Positions 50,688 to 60,431 of a stretch of DNA of 64,000 nt are shown here, piece by piece (the first letter of the stretch is position 1; each line of letters begins with the position of its first letter). Location: NCBI GenBank assembly GCA_031395645.1, contig JANNJM010000072.1:1-64000 (forward strand), in the 5' to 3' direction. The stretch comes from SHZI01 sp031395645 (lineage in GTDB: Bacteria; Pseudomonadota; Gammaproteobacteria; Steroidobacterales; GCA-2729495). The notes under the pieces are model-generated. The model was not told the DNA's origin. It saw only the letters and a list, made by a program, of their open reading frames with translations, and searched no databases. The translations under genes and the position numbers were made by a program.

Positions 50688-51908
50688 TTACCAGCTGAAG
50701 TAGCGGGCAGGGTAGCCCGCCTGGAAGTCCACAGTACCGCGGGGCAGTTCCACAAAGCCGGCTGTCCCGCCGAGGGCAACGAAGTCGCCCGACGTATTCG
50801 TTGGATGCGGTACTGCGATGCACTGACCGTCTGCCGTGTAGTCCAGGGTCACGGGCAGGAAGTACGTGAGGTCGGGCTCGAAGTGCACCGACTGGGCAAG
50901 CCGCACGATCGGCTCAGGTCGTGGCGTCGCACCGAGCGCCGCGACGAGCGCCGGCGCCACGTAGCGCACCAGGCACACGAGGCTTGATACCGGGTTCCCC
51001 GGCAGCGCGAACACGGGCTTGCCCTCCGGTGAGATGCCGAACCACATTGGCATGCCCGGCCGCTGCAACACCTTGTGGAAGATCACGTCCATGCCCAGTG
51101 TCTGCAGCACGCGGGGGACGTAGTCGAACTCGCCCATCGACACGCCGCCCGTGAGGATCAGCACGTCCTGCTCCGCCAGCAGCTGGCCCAGTTCCCGCTC
51201 CAGCACGGCCGGGTCGTCGGGCAGATGGTGCCGGTCGCAATCGATGAAGCCGCGGTTGGCCAGCGCCGCCGCGATGGCCCGGTCATTGGACGCGCGAATC
51301 TGGTTGGGACCGAGCGGTTGTCCGACATCCACGAGTTCGTCACCCGTCGAAATAATCGCAATAGCGGGACGGCGCGAGACCTCCACTGAGTCCGAGCCGC
51401 CGACGGTAAGGATCGCCATTGCTGGTGCTCCGAGCACGGCACCCGGGGCCAGCAGCGTCGCGCCCTGCGAGTGGTCCGACGCGCGCCGGTGGATGAACTG
51501 GCCTGCCACGGGGCTGTAGCCCGCCTCGACGCTGGCCAGCGCACCGTCGCGGGTGATGCGCTCCACCGGTACCACGGTGTCTGTCCCGTGTGGCAGCGCG
51601 GCACCGGTCATGATGACCACACAGCTCTGCGCATTCGGCAGTGCCACGGTGGTGCCGCCGGCGCCCTGGGTTCCGGCGACCGCGTAAGTCCTCAGCCCGG
51701 CAGCGTACGCGCTGTGACGGATCGCGATGCCGTCCATGGTGACGCGGTCGAACGGCGGCTGGTCCCGCTCGGCGGCGACCGTCTGCCGGAGCACCTCGCC
51801 CTGGGCCGCGTCGATCGGGATGCGGACCGTGCCCCAGTCGTGCAGGCGTGCCCTCATCAGCGCGCAGGCTTCCGCGACATCGATCCGGCGCCGCGCGTTA
51901 TCGTTCAT
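50688..51908 (-). CDS. moeA: Molybdopterin molybdenumtransferase MoeA
   Basis: 406 residues. Recognisable motifs: QPPFDRVTMDGIAI, VVIMTGAALPHGTDTVVPVE, GDELVDVGQPLGPNQIRASN, LILTGGVSMGEFDYV and FALPGNPVSSLVCL. The protein inserts molybdate into adenylated molybdopterin. It overlaps the upstream XdhC-family gene by four bases; a quinone reductase-like gene precedes that. The clustering supports formate dehydrogenase maturation. Confidence 0.95.
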   Translation of the reverse strand: MNDNARRRIDVAEACALMRARLHDWGTVRIPIDAAQGEVLRQTVAAERDQPPFDRVTMDGIAIRHSAYAAGLRTYAVAGTQGAGGTTVALPNAQSCVVIMTGAALPHGTDTVVPVERITRDGALASVEAGYSPVAGQFIHRRASDHSQGATLLAPGAVLGAPAMAILTVGGSDSVEVSRRPAIAIISTGDELVDVGQPLGPNQIRASNDRAIAAALANRGFIDCDRHHLPDDPAVLERELGQLLAEQDVLILTGGVSMGEFDYVPRVLQTLGMDVIFHKVLQRPGMPMWFGISPEGKPVFALPGNPVSSLVCLVRYVAPALVAALGATPRPEPIVRLAQSVHFEPDLTYFLPVTLDYTADGQCIAVPHPTNTSGDFVALGGTAGFVELPRGTVDFQAGYPARYFSW

Positions 51909-52873
51909 CCGCGGGCCCTCAAAATGGCGTGAATCTCGGCCAGGATCGACAACGCAATGGCTTCGGGCGAGTCCGCTCCGATGTCCAGTCCGGCGGGCCC
52001 GTGCAGCCGTCCGGCGAGTGCGGCGCCGTCGTTGCCCAGGTCCTGCACCAGTCGGTCACGCCGTCCAGCCGGTCCCAGCAAGCCGATGTAAGGCACAGAA
52101 CTCTTCGCGAGGACGGTAAGGTAGGCGTGGTCCGTGGCCAGGTGATGGCTCATCACGATCGCCGCAGCGAATGATGGCAGTGCCACGTTACTTGCGAGAT
52201 CAGCCGCCGGCGCCGACACGCGGGCCTCCGCAACGGCAAAGGCCGGCAGTTCCAGATAGGCCGGCCGGTGATCTACCACGGTGACGCGCCAGCCCAGCAA
52301 GTCCGCAAGTGCCACGACCGGCACGGCGTCCTGTCCCGCGCCGAGCACCAGCAGTCGGGGGAGCGGCGCCAATGGCAGGTAAAGGACCTCTGCCGCAGTC
52401 AGGCCGGATCGTGCGTAGGTGCCGTCCGCACTGATCAGCGTCGTCCCGATCGGCAGGTCGCCGTGCTCACCGATGACGAGCGTGCAGTGGGCGGTGACAT
52501 CGCCGCGCATGCTGGCCGCGATGGCGGCGAAGGGTTCATAGGCGTCTGCTGGCGACAGTCGCTGCAGGAGAATCCGCAACAAACCATCGCAGCCGATGCC
52601 GAGCCCGAACAGCTCGTCATTCGACGCGCGCAGGTCGTAGGTGACTACCCGTGCCTCGCCCGATGCAATCACCTGTCCGGCGTGCGTCGCCAGATCGCCC
52701 TCCAGGCAGCCGCCGCTGACGAGCCCCTGGTAGTCGCCGGAATCAGCGACGAGCAGCCGCTGGCCGGCTTTCGTGTAGGTGGAACCGGTGGTGCTGATCA
52801 CCGTGGCCAGCGCCAGCAGCCGGTTCTCGCGACGCCAGGTATCGAAGCGCTCAAGGAGTGCCTTGTCGCTCAC
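51905..52873 (-). CDS. XdhC family Moco-maturation protein
   Basis: 322 residues with both XdhC regions: N-terminal LALATVISTTGSTYTKAGQR, VSGGCLEGDLA and GIGCDGLLRIL, and a C-terminal Rossmann part LLVLGAGQDAVPVVALADL with VMSHHLATDHAYL. XdhC-type proteins bind Moco and promote its sulfuration before insertion into enzymes. No xanthine dehydrogenase gene is present in the window, so its client may be another enzyme; the nearby fds operon has its own FdhD. It overlaps moeA by four bases. Confidence 0.9.
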   Translation of the reverse strand: MSDKALLERFDTWRRENRLLALATVISTTGSTYTKAGQRLLVADSGDYQGLVSGGCLEGDLATHAGQVIASGEARVVTYDLRASNDELFGLGIGCDGLLRILLQRLSPADAYEPFAAIAASMRGDVTAHCTLVIGEHGDLPIGTTLISADGTYARSGLTAAEVLYLPLAPLPRLLVLGAGQDAVPVVALADLLGWRVTVVDHRPAYLELPAFAVAEARVSAPAADLASNVALPSFAAAIVMSHHLATDHAYLTVLAKSSVPYIGLLGPAGRRDRLVQDLGNDGAALAGRLHGPAGLDIGADSPEAIALSILAEIHAILRARG

Positions 52874-52883
52874 GAAAGCCCGC

Positions 52884-53885
52884 TCATTCGTCTGCCGTCA
52901 TCCTTAGCACGACTTTGCCGAGCGTCTGGTTGGCCTCCAGGATGCAATGCGCTTCGACGGCCGACGTGTACGGAAGAATGTGCTGGATCACCGGCACGAT
53001 TGCCCGTTGCTCAAGCAGTGGCCACACCGCTTGCTGGAGGGCGCGCGCGATCCGGCCTTTTTCTTCCGGCGGCCGGTTGCGGAGCGTGGAGCCGGTCAGC
53101 GTCAGGCGCTTGACGAAGACCTGGGCCAGGTTCAGTTCACCCTTCGTGCCGCCCAGGGCGGCGATGTAGACCAGTCGCCCGTCTTCCCGCAGCAGCCGGA
53201 TGTTGTCAGGCAGGTAAGGCGCTCCGACCATGTCGAGGATCACGTCGACGCCGCGCTTCCCGGTTTCGTCGAGCAGGACGTCGAGGAATTTGTGCGTCCG
53301 GTAGTTCACGGCCAGGTCCGCGCCCAGCTCGACACACAACGCGCACTTCTCGTCGCTCCCCGCAGTCGCGTACACGTGGGCGCCGAAAGCTGCGCCCAGC
53401 TGGATCGCCGTCGTGCCGATGCCGCTGGCTCCGCCATGGACCAGCAGGGCTTCACCCCGCTGCAGGCGGCCACGTTCAAAGACGCTGGTCCAGACGGTAA
53501 AGAAGGTCTCTGGAATCGCTGCCGCTTCGATCAGGCTGAGCGCCGCGGGGACGGGCAGGCACTGGACGGCCGGCGCCGCGCAGAACTCCGCATAGCCGCC
53601 GCCCGCGACCAGCGCGCACACCCGGTCGCCAACGGCTGGCACCGTCACTCCGGGTGCCACAGCGATGACCGTTCCCGCAATCTCCAGCCCCGGCAGATCT
53701 GATGCGCCGGCGGGCGGCGGGTACCCGCCTGCGCGCTGTACACAGTCCGGCCGGTTGACGCCCGCCGCTGCAACGCGGATCAGAACCTCACCATCTGCAG
53801 GCACCGGAATGGGCCGGCTGCAGACCCGCAGGACCCCGGGGGGGCCGGGCTGCGAAATCTCAACCGCCTGCATCGAGTCTGGCAT
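52884..53885 (-). CDS. NAD(P)H quinone oxidoreductase (MDR, PIG3-like)
   Basis: 333 residues, zinc-free medium-chain dehydrogenase/reductase. GEVLIRVAAAGVNRPDCVQRAGGYPPP, GLEIAGTVIAVAPGV, LLVHGGASGIGTTAIQLGAAFGA and the C-terminal VEAHCILEANQTLGKVVL are typical of the PIG3/TP53I3-like quinone reductases. It would reduce quinones with NADPH. It is the first gene of an operon with the XdhC-family gene (10-base gap) and moeA, and is divergent from moaA across 64 bases. Confidence 0.9.
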   Translation of the reverse strand: MPDSMQAVEISQPGPPGVLRVCSRPIPVPADGEVLIRVAAAGVNRPDCVQRAGGYPPPAGASDLPGLEIAGTVIAVAPGVTVPAVGDRVCALVAGGGYAEFCAAPAVQCLPVPAALSLIEAAAIPETFFTVWTSVFERGRLQRGEALLVHGGASGIGTTAIQLGAAFGAHVYATAGSDEKCALCVELGADLAVNYRTHKFLDVLLDETGKRGVDVILDMVGAPYLPDNIRLLREDGRLVYIAALGGTKGELNLAQVFVKRLTLTGSTLRNRPPEEKGRIARALQQAVWPLLEQRAIVPVIQHILPYTSAVEAHCILEANQTLGKVVLRMTADE

Positions 53886-53949
53886 CAGACGAGTATATCG
53901 GGATGAGCGATGTCAATGCCCAGCCAGATCGGTCTGCTACCATTCCTTC

Positions 53950-54996
53950 ATGCAGGAAAAGATCATACAGCTTCATCGCGAAGGCGCGCTGCCCGCCATG
54001 ACGGACCGGTTCCGGCGGCCGCTGAAGGATCTGCGCATCTCGGTCATGGACCGGTGCAACTTCCGCTGTCCCTATTGCATGCCCCAGGACAAATATCACC
54101 CGGACTTCGAGTTCCTGAAGAGCAGTGAGCGGCTCTCCTTCGAGGAGATCCTTCGCCTTGCGCATCTATTTGCCGGGCTCGGTGTACGCAAGTTGCGCAT
54201 CACCGGTGGTGAGCCACTGCTGCGGCCGAACATCGCCGACCTCGTGGGCGACCTGTCCCGTGTGCCCGGCATCGACGACATCGCACTCACGACCAATGGC
54301 ATTCTGCTGGCCCAGCACGCGGCGGCGCTGAAGGCGGCAGGTCTCTCGCGCGTCACGGTCAGTCTCGATTCCGTGGACGACGCCGTATTCCTGCAGATGA
54401 GTGGCGGGCGGGGCAGCAAGGCGCAGGTGCTCGAGGGGATCCGGGCGGCCATTACTGCCGGGCTCGCTCCGATCAAGGTGAACGCCGTCGTCAAGCGCGG
54501 GGTGAACGAGCACACCGCGGTGGACCTGGTCGAATACTTCCGCGGTACCGGCGTGATCGTGCGTTTCATCGAATACATGGACGTCGGCACGATCAACCAC
54601 TGGCAGGCGAGCGATACGGTGCCGTCGCGGGAATTGCTTGCGCTGCTGCGTGCCCGCTGGCCTCTCACGGCGACGCAACCCAACTACCACGGCGAAGTCG
54701 CCGAGCGTTACCGGTTTGACGATGGGGCGGGAGAAGTTGGCTTTATTTCGTCCGTCTCGGAGCCGTTCTGCGGCTCCTGCACGCGCGGGCGGCTGTCTTC
54801 GGACGGTCAGTTCTACACCTGCCTGTTTGCTTCCCGCGGTACGGACCTGAAGGGACCACTGCGCGCCGGGCTTAGCGACCAACAGTTGCTCGTGCTGATC
54901 CAGGGCGTCTGGAGCAACCGTGAGGACCGGTACAGTGAGCTGCGGGCCCACGAGCCCGGCAGCGAGAAGGTGGAGATGTACTACATCGGTGGCTGA
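53950..54996 (+). CDS. moaA: GTP 3',8-cyclase MoaA
   Basis: 348 residues from ATG 53950 (ATG 53998 is a possible later start). The radical SAM cluster is Cys36, Cys40 and Cys43 (DRCNFRCPYCMPQ), with the second C-terminal cluster in FCGSCTRGRLSSDG and YTCLF. RITGGEPLLR and the C-terminal diglycine (YYIGG) are also conserved. It starts molybdopterin synthesis by cyclising GTP. No moaC is visible in the window. Its 3' end overlaps fdsD by 16 bases, convergently. Confidence 0.95.
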   Translation: MQEKIIQLHREGALPAMTDRFRRPLKDLRISVMDRCNFRCPYCMPQDKYHPDFEFLKSSERLSFEEILRLAHLFAGLGVRKLRITGGEPLLRPNIADLVGDLSRVPGIDDIALTTNGILLAQHAAALKAAGLSRVTVSLDSVDDAVFLQMSGGRGSKAQVLEGIRAAITAGLAPIKVNAVVKRGVNEHTAVDLVEYFRGTGVIVRFIEYMDVGTINHWQASDTVPSRELLALLRARWPLTATQPNYHGEVAERYRFDDGAGEVGFISSVSEPFCGSCTRGRLSSDGQFYTCLFASRGTDLKGPLRAGLSDQQLLVLIQGVWSNREDRYSELRAHEPGSEKVEMYYIGG

Positions 54997-55205
54997 GCAG
55001 CGAGCAAGCCAACGGCTTCGTTCGCCAGCTCGCTGAGGCCTGCCCCGCCCCGATTCCGGTGTTCGAGTATCTGCTTGCGCATGCGGGGATCCCAGAAGCG
55101 GCGCAAATGATTCGCCACGCTGCCCGCCGCTTCGCTCTCCTCGGCAGCGCCCTGAAAGAACGCCGCGATGTCATTCGCCATCGTGACCAGATGTTCAATC
55201 TGCAT
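54981..55205 (-). CDS. fdsD: Formate dehydrogenase delta subunit FdsD
   Basis: 74 residues. LVTMANDIAAFFQGAAEESE, VANHLRRFWDPRMRKQILEH and GGAGLSELANEAV match the small FdsD subunit, needed for assembly or stability of NAD-dependent Mo-formate dehydrogenase. It is the last gene of the fdsGBACD operon, six bases after fdhD. Confidence 0.9.
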   Translation of the reverse strand: MQIEHLVTMANDIAAFFQGAAEESEAAGSVANHLRRFWDPRMRKQILEHRNRGGAGLSELANEAVGLLAAQPPM

Positions 55206-55211
55206 CGCAGG

Positions 55212-56048
55212 TCATCCCAACAGGCGATGGGAATTCGCGTAGATTACGTGTTGATTTGCCCGTGCGAAGCCGATCAGTGTGAGGCCGGTTTCTTCGGCGA
55301 GCCTGACGGCCAGTGCGGTGGGGGCCGATACTGCTGCCAGTAGTGTGATGCCGGCAGTTGCCGCCTTCTGCACCATCTCATAACTCGCGCGACTGGTAAT
55401 GATCAGGTAGCCAGCGGCACAATCGATGTCGGCACGCAGCAGCGCACCAATGACCTTGTCGAGCGCATTGTGGCGTCCGACATCCTCACGCACCAGCTGG
55501 ATGCCCTCGTCGGGTATTACCCAGGCAGCTGCGTGTACGCTGCCGGTCCTGGCATTCAGCGGTTGTCGCAAGTGCAGTTCGGCGAGCGCCGCATGCAACT
55601 GCGCCACCGCAATGACAGGCCCCTTGCCGACCGGCGCGGGATGCCGGATCGCCTGTTCGATGGTTTCAGCGCCGCACAGGCCACAGCCGGTGCGGCCGAC
55701 CAGGTTTCGCTGCCGACGCAGCAGCGCCGAGAAACGCTCCGGGGCAATGCCGATGCGGACTTCCAGAGCACCGGCATCACTGACTACCTCTACCGAGCGG
55801 ATCTCGGTAGCTCGCTCGACCACCGCTTCGCTGAGTGTGAACCCGGTGGCGAGGTCCTCCAGGTCAGCAGGTGTGGCGAGCATGACGACATGCGGAATGC
55901 CCTGGTAGGTCAGGGCAACCGGCTGCTCTTCCGCGACCTGGTTGACCGTCTGTTCGGTCACCCCGCCGACCCAGCGCTGAACGTGCAGCTCGCTCTGAAT
56001 TGCCATCAGCACGTTGGGGCCACGTGTCGTGTCAGATGGGGTTGACAC
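55212..56048 (-). CDS. fdhD: FdhD (FdsC) sulfurtransferase
   Basis: 278 residues. The CxxC motif lies in GRTGCGLCGAE; TGSVHAAAWV, VREDVGRHNALDKVIGALL and IITSRASYEMVQKAA are diagnostic. FdhD carries sulfur from a desulfurase to the bis-MGD cofactor so that formate dehydrogenase is active. Taken from GTG 56048 it overlaps fdsA by 17 bases; ATG 56006 is an alternative start. Confidence 0.95.
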   Translation of the reverse strand: MSTPSDTTRGPNVLMAIQSELHVQRWVGGVTEQTVNQVAEEQPVALTYQGIPHVVMLATPADLEDLATGFTLSEAVVERATEIRSVEVVSDAGALEVRIGIAPERFSALLRRQRNLVGRTGCGLCGAETIEQAIRHPAPVGKGPVIAVAQLHAALAELHLRQPLNARTGSVHAAAWVIPDEGIQLVREDVGRHNALDKVIGALLRADIDCAAGYLIITSRASYEMVQKAATAGITLLAAVSAPTALAVRLAEETGLTLIGFARANQHVIYANSHRLLG

Positions 56049-58881
56049 TGCGTGTCCGGACGATCTTGCGCTGCCGTTCGGCGAGCGCCCGATGTCGTAG
56101 CTGCCATGCCGACGGCTGCGTTACCTTCACCACCTGCACGGCAGTAACCTTGTACTCCGGACAATTGGTAGCCCAGTCGGAATTCTCCGTGGTCACTACA
56201 TTGGCGCCGGACTCCGGGAAGTGAAATGTGGTGTACACGACGCCCGGTTGCACGCGCTCGGTCACCAGGGCGCGCAACACGGTTTCACCAGCGCGGCTGG
56301 CCACTCCCAGCCAGTCGCCGTCAGCAACGCCCCGGGTCTCCGCATCGTGCGGGTGTATCTCGAGCTGATCCTCGGCATGCCACACCACGTTGGGTGTGCG
56401 ACGGGTTTGTGAACCGACGTTGTACTGCGAGAGCACGCGACCGGTCGTGAGGAGGAGGGGAAAGCGACTGGTGCTTTTTTCGCTGGTCGCCACGTACTCC
56501 GTGACAAAAAACCTGCCTTTGCCACGGACGAACTCATCGACGTGCATCGTCAGGGTGCCATTCGGTGCCCGCACATTGCAGGGCCACTGGATACTCCCCA
56601 GCGTTTCCAGCTTTGCGTAGCTGACACCTGTAAAGGTTGGCGTGAGCGCGGCGATTTCGTCCATGATGTCGGAAGGATGCTTAAAGTGCATCGGATAGCC
56701 CAGTGCGGTGGACAGGCGCACGGTGATTTCCCAGTCCGCCAGGCCCGCCAGTGGTGGCATCACCTTGCGCACGCGTGAGATTCTCCGCTCGGCGTTCGTG
56801 AACGTGCCGTCTTTCTCGAGGAAGGATGAACCCGGCAGGAACACGTGGGCGTACTGCGCTGTCTCGTTGAGGAACAGATCCTGGACGACGACGCATTCCA
56901 TGGCGGAAAACGCGGCGGCTACGTGCTGCGTATTGGGATCGGACTGCGCCATGTCTTCGCCCTGGATGTACAGGCCCTTGAAGCTGCCATCCAGCGCTGC
57001 CTCGAACATATTCGGGATTCGTAGCCCGGGTTCGGCGTCCAGTTCCACTCCCCAGGCGGCTTCAAACAGTGCACGGGTGGCTCCGTCGGAGATGTGGCGA
57101 TAGCCAGCCAGTTCGTGCGGGAACGAGCCCATGTCGCAGGAGCCCTGTACGTTGTTCTGGCCGCGCAGGGGGTTTACGCCCACGCCTTCACGCCCCAGAT
57201 TACCGGTTGCCATCGCCAGATTGGCGATGCACATCACCATGGTTGTCCCCTGGCTGTGCTCAGTCACGCCCAGGCCATAGTAGATCGCACCATTCACTGC
57301 CTGCGCATACAGTCGAGCGGCGCCGCGTACCAGTTCGGCCGGCACGCCGGTAATGCCGGCGGTCGCTTCCGGCGACTGTGCCGTTTGCGCGATGAAGTTC
57401 CGCCACTTCCGGTACGAGGCCGGCTCGCAGCGGGCTTCCACGTAAGCTTCGCGGCTCAGGTTCTCCGTGACGATTACGTGCGCGAGCGCATTCATCAGGG
57501 CCACATTGGTGCCCGGCCGCAGCCGGAGATGGAAGTCGGCGGCGATGTGTGGAGTGCGCACCAGTGCAATGGCGCGCGGGTCAACCACGATCAGTTTCGC
57601 GCCTTCACGCAGGCGACGCTTCAGCTGTGAGGCAAACACCGGATGACCTTCGGTGGGATTGGCGCCGATCACCATAATGACGTTGGCCTGCATGACCGAC
57701 GTGAAGGCCTGCGTGCCGGCAGATTCCCCCAGCGTGTGCTTCAGGCCATAGCCCGTCGGCGAGTGGCACACGCGTGCGCAGGTATCGACGTTATTGTTGC
57801 CAAAGGCCGCGCGTACCAGCTTCTGGACAAGGTAGGCTTCCTCATTCGTGCAGCGTGAAGACGTGATTCCCCCAACCGAATCCTTGCCATACCGGGCCTG
57901 AATGCGCCTGAATTCGCTCGCGGCATGACCAACCGCTTCATCCCAGGAGACCTCGCGCCACAGGTCACTGATGTTCTGCCGGATCATCGGTTTCAGCACG
58001 CGGTCGCTGTGCGTTGCGTAGCCGTACGCGAAGCGGCCTTTGACGCAGGCGTGGCCGTGATTGGCATGCCCGTCACGGTTCGGGACCATGCGCACGACGG
58101 CGTGGTTCCTGACTTCCGCCTTGAGGGAGCAACCCACGCCGCAATAGGCACAGGTCGTGGTTACGACCCGATCAGGCGGCGGGCCAGCCGCCAGGCTCTT
58201 TTCCATCAGCGCTGTGGTCGGGCAGGCCTCAACGCAGGCACCGCAGGACACACATTCAGAGGCCACAAACGTTTCGGCCTGACTGGCGACCACCTGCGAT
58301 CCGAAGCCGCGACCCTGGATGGTCAGGGCCAGCGTGCCCTGCACTTCATCGCAGGCCCGTACGCAACGGGAACAGACGATGCACGCGTTCGGGTCGAACG
58401 AGAAATACGGATTGCTCTCGTCCCTCGCGAGGCCGAGATGCCGGGCACCATCCCAACCGTAGCGCGTGGAGGTCACGCCGAGGTGCTGGGCCATCGCCTG
58501 GATCTCGGTGCGTGCCGGCGCATCAGCACTGATGAGTTCCTGGGGGTGATCTGACACGTAGAGTTCCATGACGCCGCGCCGGAGTTGCGAGAGCCTGTCG
58601 CTTGCCGTGCGAATCTTCATCCCGTCTGCCACCTGGGTCGTACAAGAGGCGGGATAGCCCTTGCGGCCCTCGATTTCGACGACGCAGAGACGGCACGAGC
58701 CGAACGCTTTCAGATTGTCCGTCGCGCACAACCGTGGAATCTGGGTGCCCATGCCAGCTGCTGCACGCAGGATCGAGGTGCCCTCCGGAACGCTCACACT
58801 GATGCCATCGATCTCCACGGTGACGGACAGCGCGCTGCCGCTGGCGGGCGTTCCGAGATCGCGGTGGTCCATCGAATGCAT
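56032..58881 (-). CDS. fdsA: NAD-dependent formate dehydrogenase alpha subunit FdsA
   Basis: 949 residues. In order: a 2Fe-2S ferredoxin domain (PRLCATDNLKAFGSCRLCVVE), a His-Cys NuoG-type region, two 4Fe-4S clusters (CIVCSRCVRACDE, CVSCGACVEACPTTAL), then the molybdopterin domain with its own cluster (CAYCGVGCSLK). The Mo ligand is Cys372 (ARVCHSPTGYG), not selenocysteine. A C-terminal MGD-binding domain completes it. It oxidises formate to CO2 and is the catalytic subunit of the oxygen-tolerant cytoplasmic FdsABG complex. It lies between fdsB (five bases) and fdhD. Confidence 0.96.
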   Translation of the reverse strand: MHSMDHRDLGTPASGSALSVTVEIDGISVSVPEGTSILRAAAGMGTQIPRLCATDNLKAFGSCRLCVVEIEGRKGYPASCTTQVADGMKIRTASDRLSQLRRGVMELYVSDHPQELISADAPARTEIQAMAQHLGVTSTRYGWDGARHLGLARDESNPYFSFDPNACIVCSRCVRACDEVQGTLALTIQGRGFGSQVVASQAETFVASECVSCGACVEACPTTALMEKSLAAGPPPDRVVTTTCAYCGVGCSLKAEVRNHAVVRMVPNRDGHANHGHACVKGRFAYGYATHSDRVLKPMIRQNISDLWREVSWDEAVGHAASEFRRIQARYGKDSVGGITSSRCTNEEAYLVQKLVRAAFGNNNVDTCARVCHSPTGYGLKHTLGESAGTQAFTSVMQANVIMVIGANPTEGHPVFASQLKRRLREGAKLIVVDPRAIALVRTPHIAADFHLRLRPGTNVALMNALAHVIVTENLSREAYVEARCEPASYRKWRNFIAQTAQSPEATAGITGVPAELVRGAARLYAQAVNGAIYYGLGVTEHSQGTTMVMCIANLAMATGNLGREGVGVNPLRGQNNVQGSCDMGSFPHELAGYRHISDGATRALFEAAWGVELDAEPGLRIPNMFEAALDGSFKGLYIQGEDMAQSDPNTQHVAAAFSAMECVVVQDLFLNETAQYAHVFLPGSSFLEKDGTFTNAERRISRVRKVMPPLAGLADWEITVRLSTALGYPMHFKHPSDIMDEIAALTPTFTGVSYAKLETLGSIQWPCNVRAPNGTLTMHVDEFVRGKGRFFVTEYVATSEKSTSRFPLLLTTGRVLSQYNVGSQTRRTPNVVWHAEDQLEIHPHDAETRGVADGDWLGVASRAGETVLRALVTERVQPGVVYTTFHFPESGANVVTTENSDWATNCPEYKVTAVQVVKVTQPSAWQLRHRALAERQRKIVRTRSVNPI

Positions 58882-58886
58882 GGGGG

Positions 58887-60431
58887 TCAGGGCCTGCGGG
58901 TTTTCAGAAAATCACCCGCAAAATGCTTCATGGCACTCTGCACAGGGAAGGGGGTCATGCCGCCGAGCCCACAGAGCGAGCCGTTCGCCATCGTGTCACA
59001 CAAGTCCGCAAGCAGGCCGAGGTTCTGTTCGCGATCCATGCCATGCATGATGCGATCGATGACTTCGACGCCGCGTGTTGAGCCGATGCGGCACGGCGTG
59101 CATTTCCCGCAGGACTCGATGGCGCAGAACTCCATTGCATAACGCGCCATCCATGCCATGTCCACCGTGTCGTCAAACGCGACGATGCCCCCGTGGCCCA
59201 GCAGTGCTCCGATGCTGGTCAATGCCTCGTAGTCTATGGCTGTGTCGAACTGCGCTTCAGGCAGATACGCGCCCAGTGGCCCGCCGATCTGCACCGCGCG
59301 TAGCGGCCGTCCCGAGGCAGAACCACCCGCGTAGTCGTACAGCAGTTCACGCAGGCTTAAGCCGAATGCGCGTTCCACCAGGCCGCCGTGCCTGAGGTTC
59401 CCGGCGAGCTGGATGGGCAGGGTGCCGCGTGAGGTGCCGGACCCAAAGCCCCGATAGTACGCCGGTCCTTTGTCCAGAATAATCGGCACGCTGGCGAGTG
59501 AGATGACATTGTTCACGATCGTTGGCCTGCAAAACAGTCCCTTTACCGCGGGCAGGGGTGGGCGCACGCGAACTTCGCCGCGGCGTCCCTCCAGGCTTTC
59601 CAGCATTGAGGTTTCTTCGCCGCAGATGTACGCGCCGGCTCCGAGCCGGACTTCCACCTCGAAGCTCCTGCCGCTGCCCAGTACATTCGCGCCGAGATAG
59701 CCCGCAGCAGTCGCCACGGCGATCGCTGCGTTCAAGGCGCGGTGCGCGTGCGGGTACTCGACGCGCAGATAGATGTAGCCTCGCGTCGCCCCGACAGCGA
59801 GCCCTGCAATCGTCATGCCCTCGATGAGCACGAACGGATCGCCTTCCATCAGCATGCGATCGGCAAATGTGCCGGAGTCGCCTTCGTCGGCATTGCAGGT
59901 CACGTACTTCTGACCAGCGGGTGCATCGAGCACGGTCTGCCATTTGATACCGGTCGGAAACGCCGCTCCGCCGCGGCCCCGCAGGCCGGCTTCCGTCACG
60001 GCCTGGACGATCTCCGCCTGACTCATCTCGATGGCCCGGCGCAAACCCCGATAGCCACTGTGGGCCAGATAGTCGGTGAGGCTTACGGGCTCGGTGATGC
60101 CGACCCGTGCGAATGTCAGGCGTTGCTGGCGGCGGAGGTAAGCAATGTCTTCGGTCGGCCCGAGATACAGGGGGTGCGGCCCGGCGCGCAGGAAATCCGA
60201 CGCAAACAGGCCTGGAACGTCGGCAGCGCTGATCGGCCCGTAGGCGTGTCGGCCCGTCGCGGTTTCGACTTCAACCAGCGGCTCAAGCCACAAGAGGCCG
60301 CGTGAGCCGTTGCGCTTGATGTGGAGGTCAAGACTACGATTCTTCGCTTCCTTAAGGATTCCCCGGGCGACTTCCTCTGCACCGACTGACAGGGCAGCGG
60401 CATCTTTGGGGACCCAGACCACCGACCTCAT
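58887..60431 (-). CDS. fdsB: NAD-dependent formate dehydrogenase beta subunit FdsB
   Basis: 514 residues, NuoF-like with an N-terminal thioredoxin-fold extension. The FMN/NAD site is GLRGRGGAAFPTGIKW and CNADEGDSGTFADR, followed by GAGAYICGEETSMLESLEG. The 4Fe-4S cluster is SCGKCTPCRIGS with a distant Cys in SLCGLG. It passes electrons from FdsA to NAD+. ATG 60431 is chosen because it overlaps the fdsG stop (ATGA); the ATG 15 bases upstream lies inside fdsG. Confidence 0.95.
   Translation of the reverse strand: MRSVVWVPKDAAALSVGAEEVARGILKEAKNRSLDLHIKRNGSRGLLWLEPLVEVETATGRHAYGPISAADVPGLFASDFLRAGPHPLYLGPTEDIAYLRRQQRLTFARVGITEPVSLTDYLAHSGYRGLRRAIEMSQAEIVQAVTEAGLRGRGGAAFPTGIKWQTVLDAPAGQKYVTCNADEGDSGTFADRMLMEGDPFVLIEGMTIAGLAVGATRGYIYLRVEYPHAHRALNAAIAVATAAGYLGANVLGSGRSFEVEVRLGAGAYICGEETSMLESLEGRRGEVRVRPPLPAVKGLFCRPTIVNNVISLASVPIILDKGPAYYRGFGSGTSRGTLPIQLAGNLRHGGLVERAFGLSLRELLYDYAGGSASGRPLRAVQIGGPLGAYLPEAQFDTAIDYEALTSIGALLGHGGIVAFDDTVDMAWMARYAMEFCAIESCGKCTPCRIGSTRGVEVIDRIMHGMDREQNLGLLADLCDTMANGSLCGLGGMTPFPVQSAMKHFAGDFLKTRRP

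Noticed and set aside
57766..57768. Selenocysteine codon in the formate dehydrogenase
   Set aside because: The molybdenum-ligand codon is TGC (Cys372), so no Sec insertion is needed.
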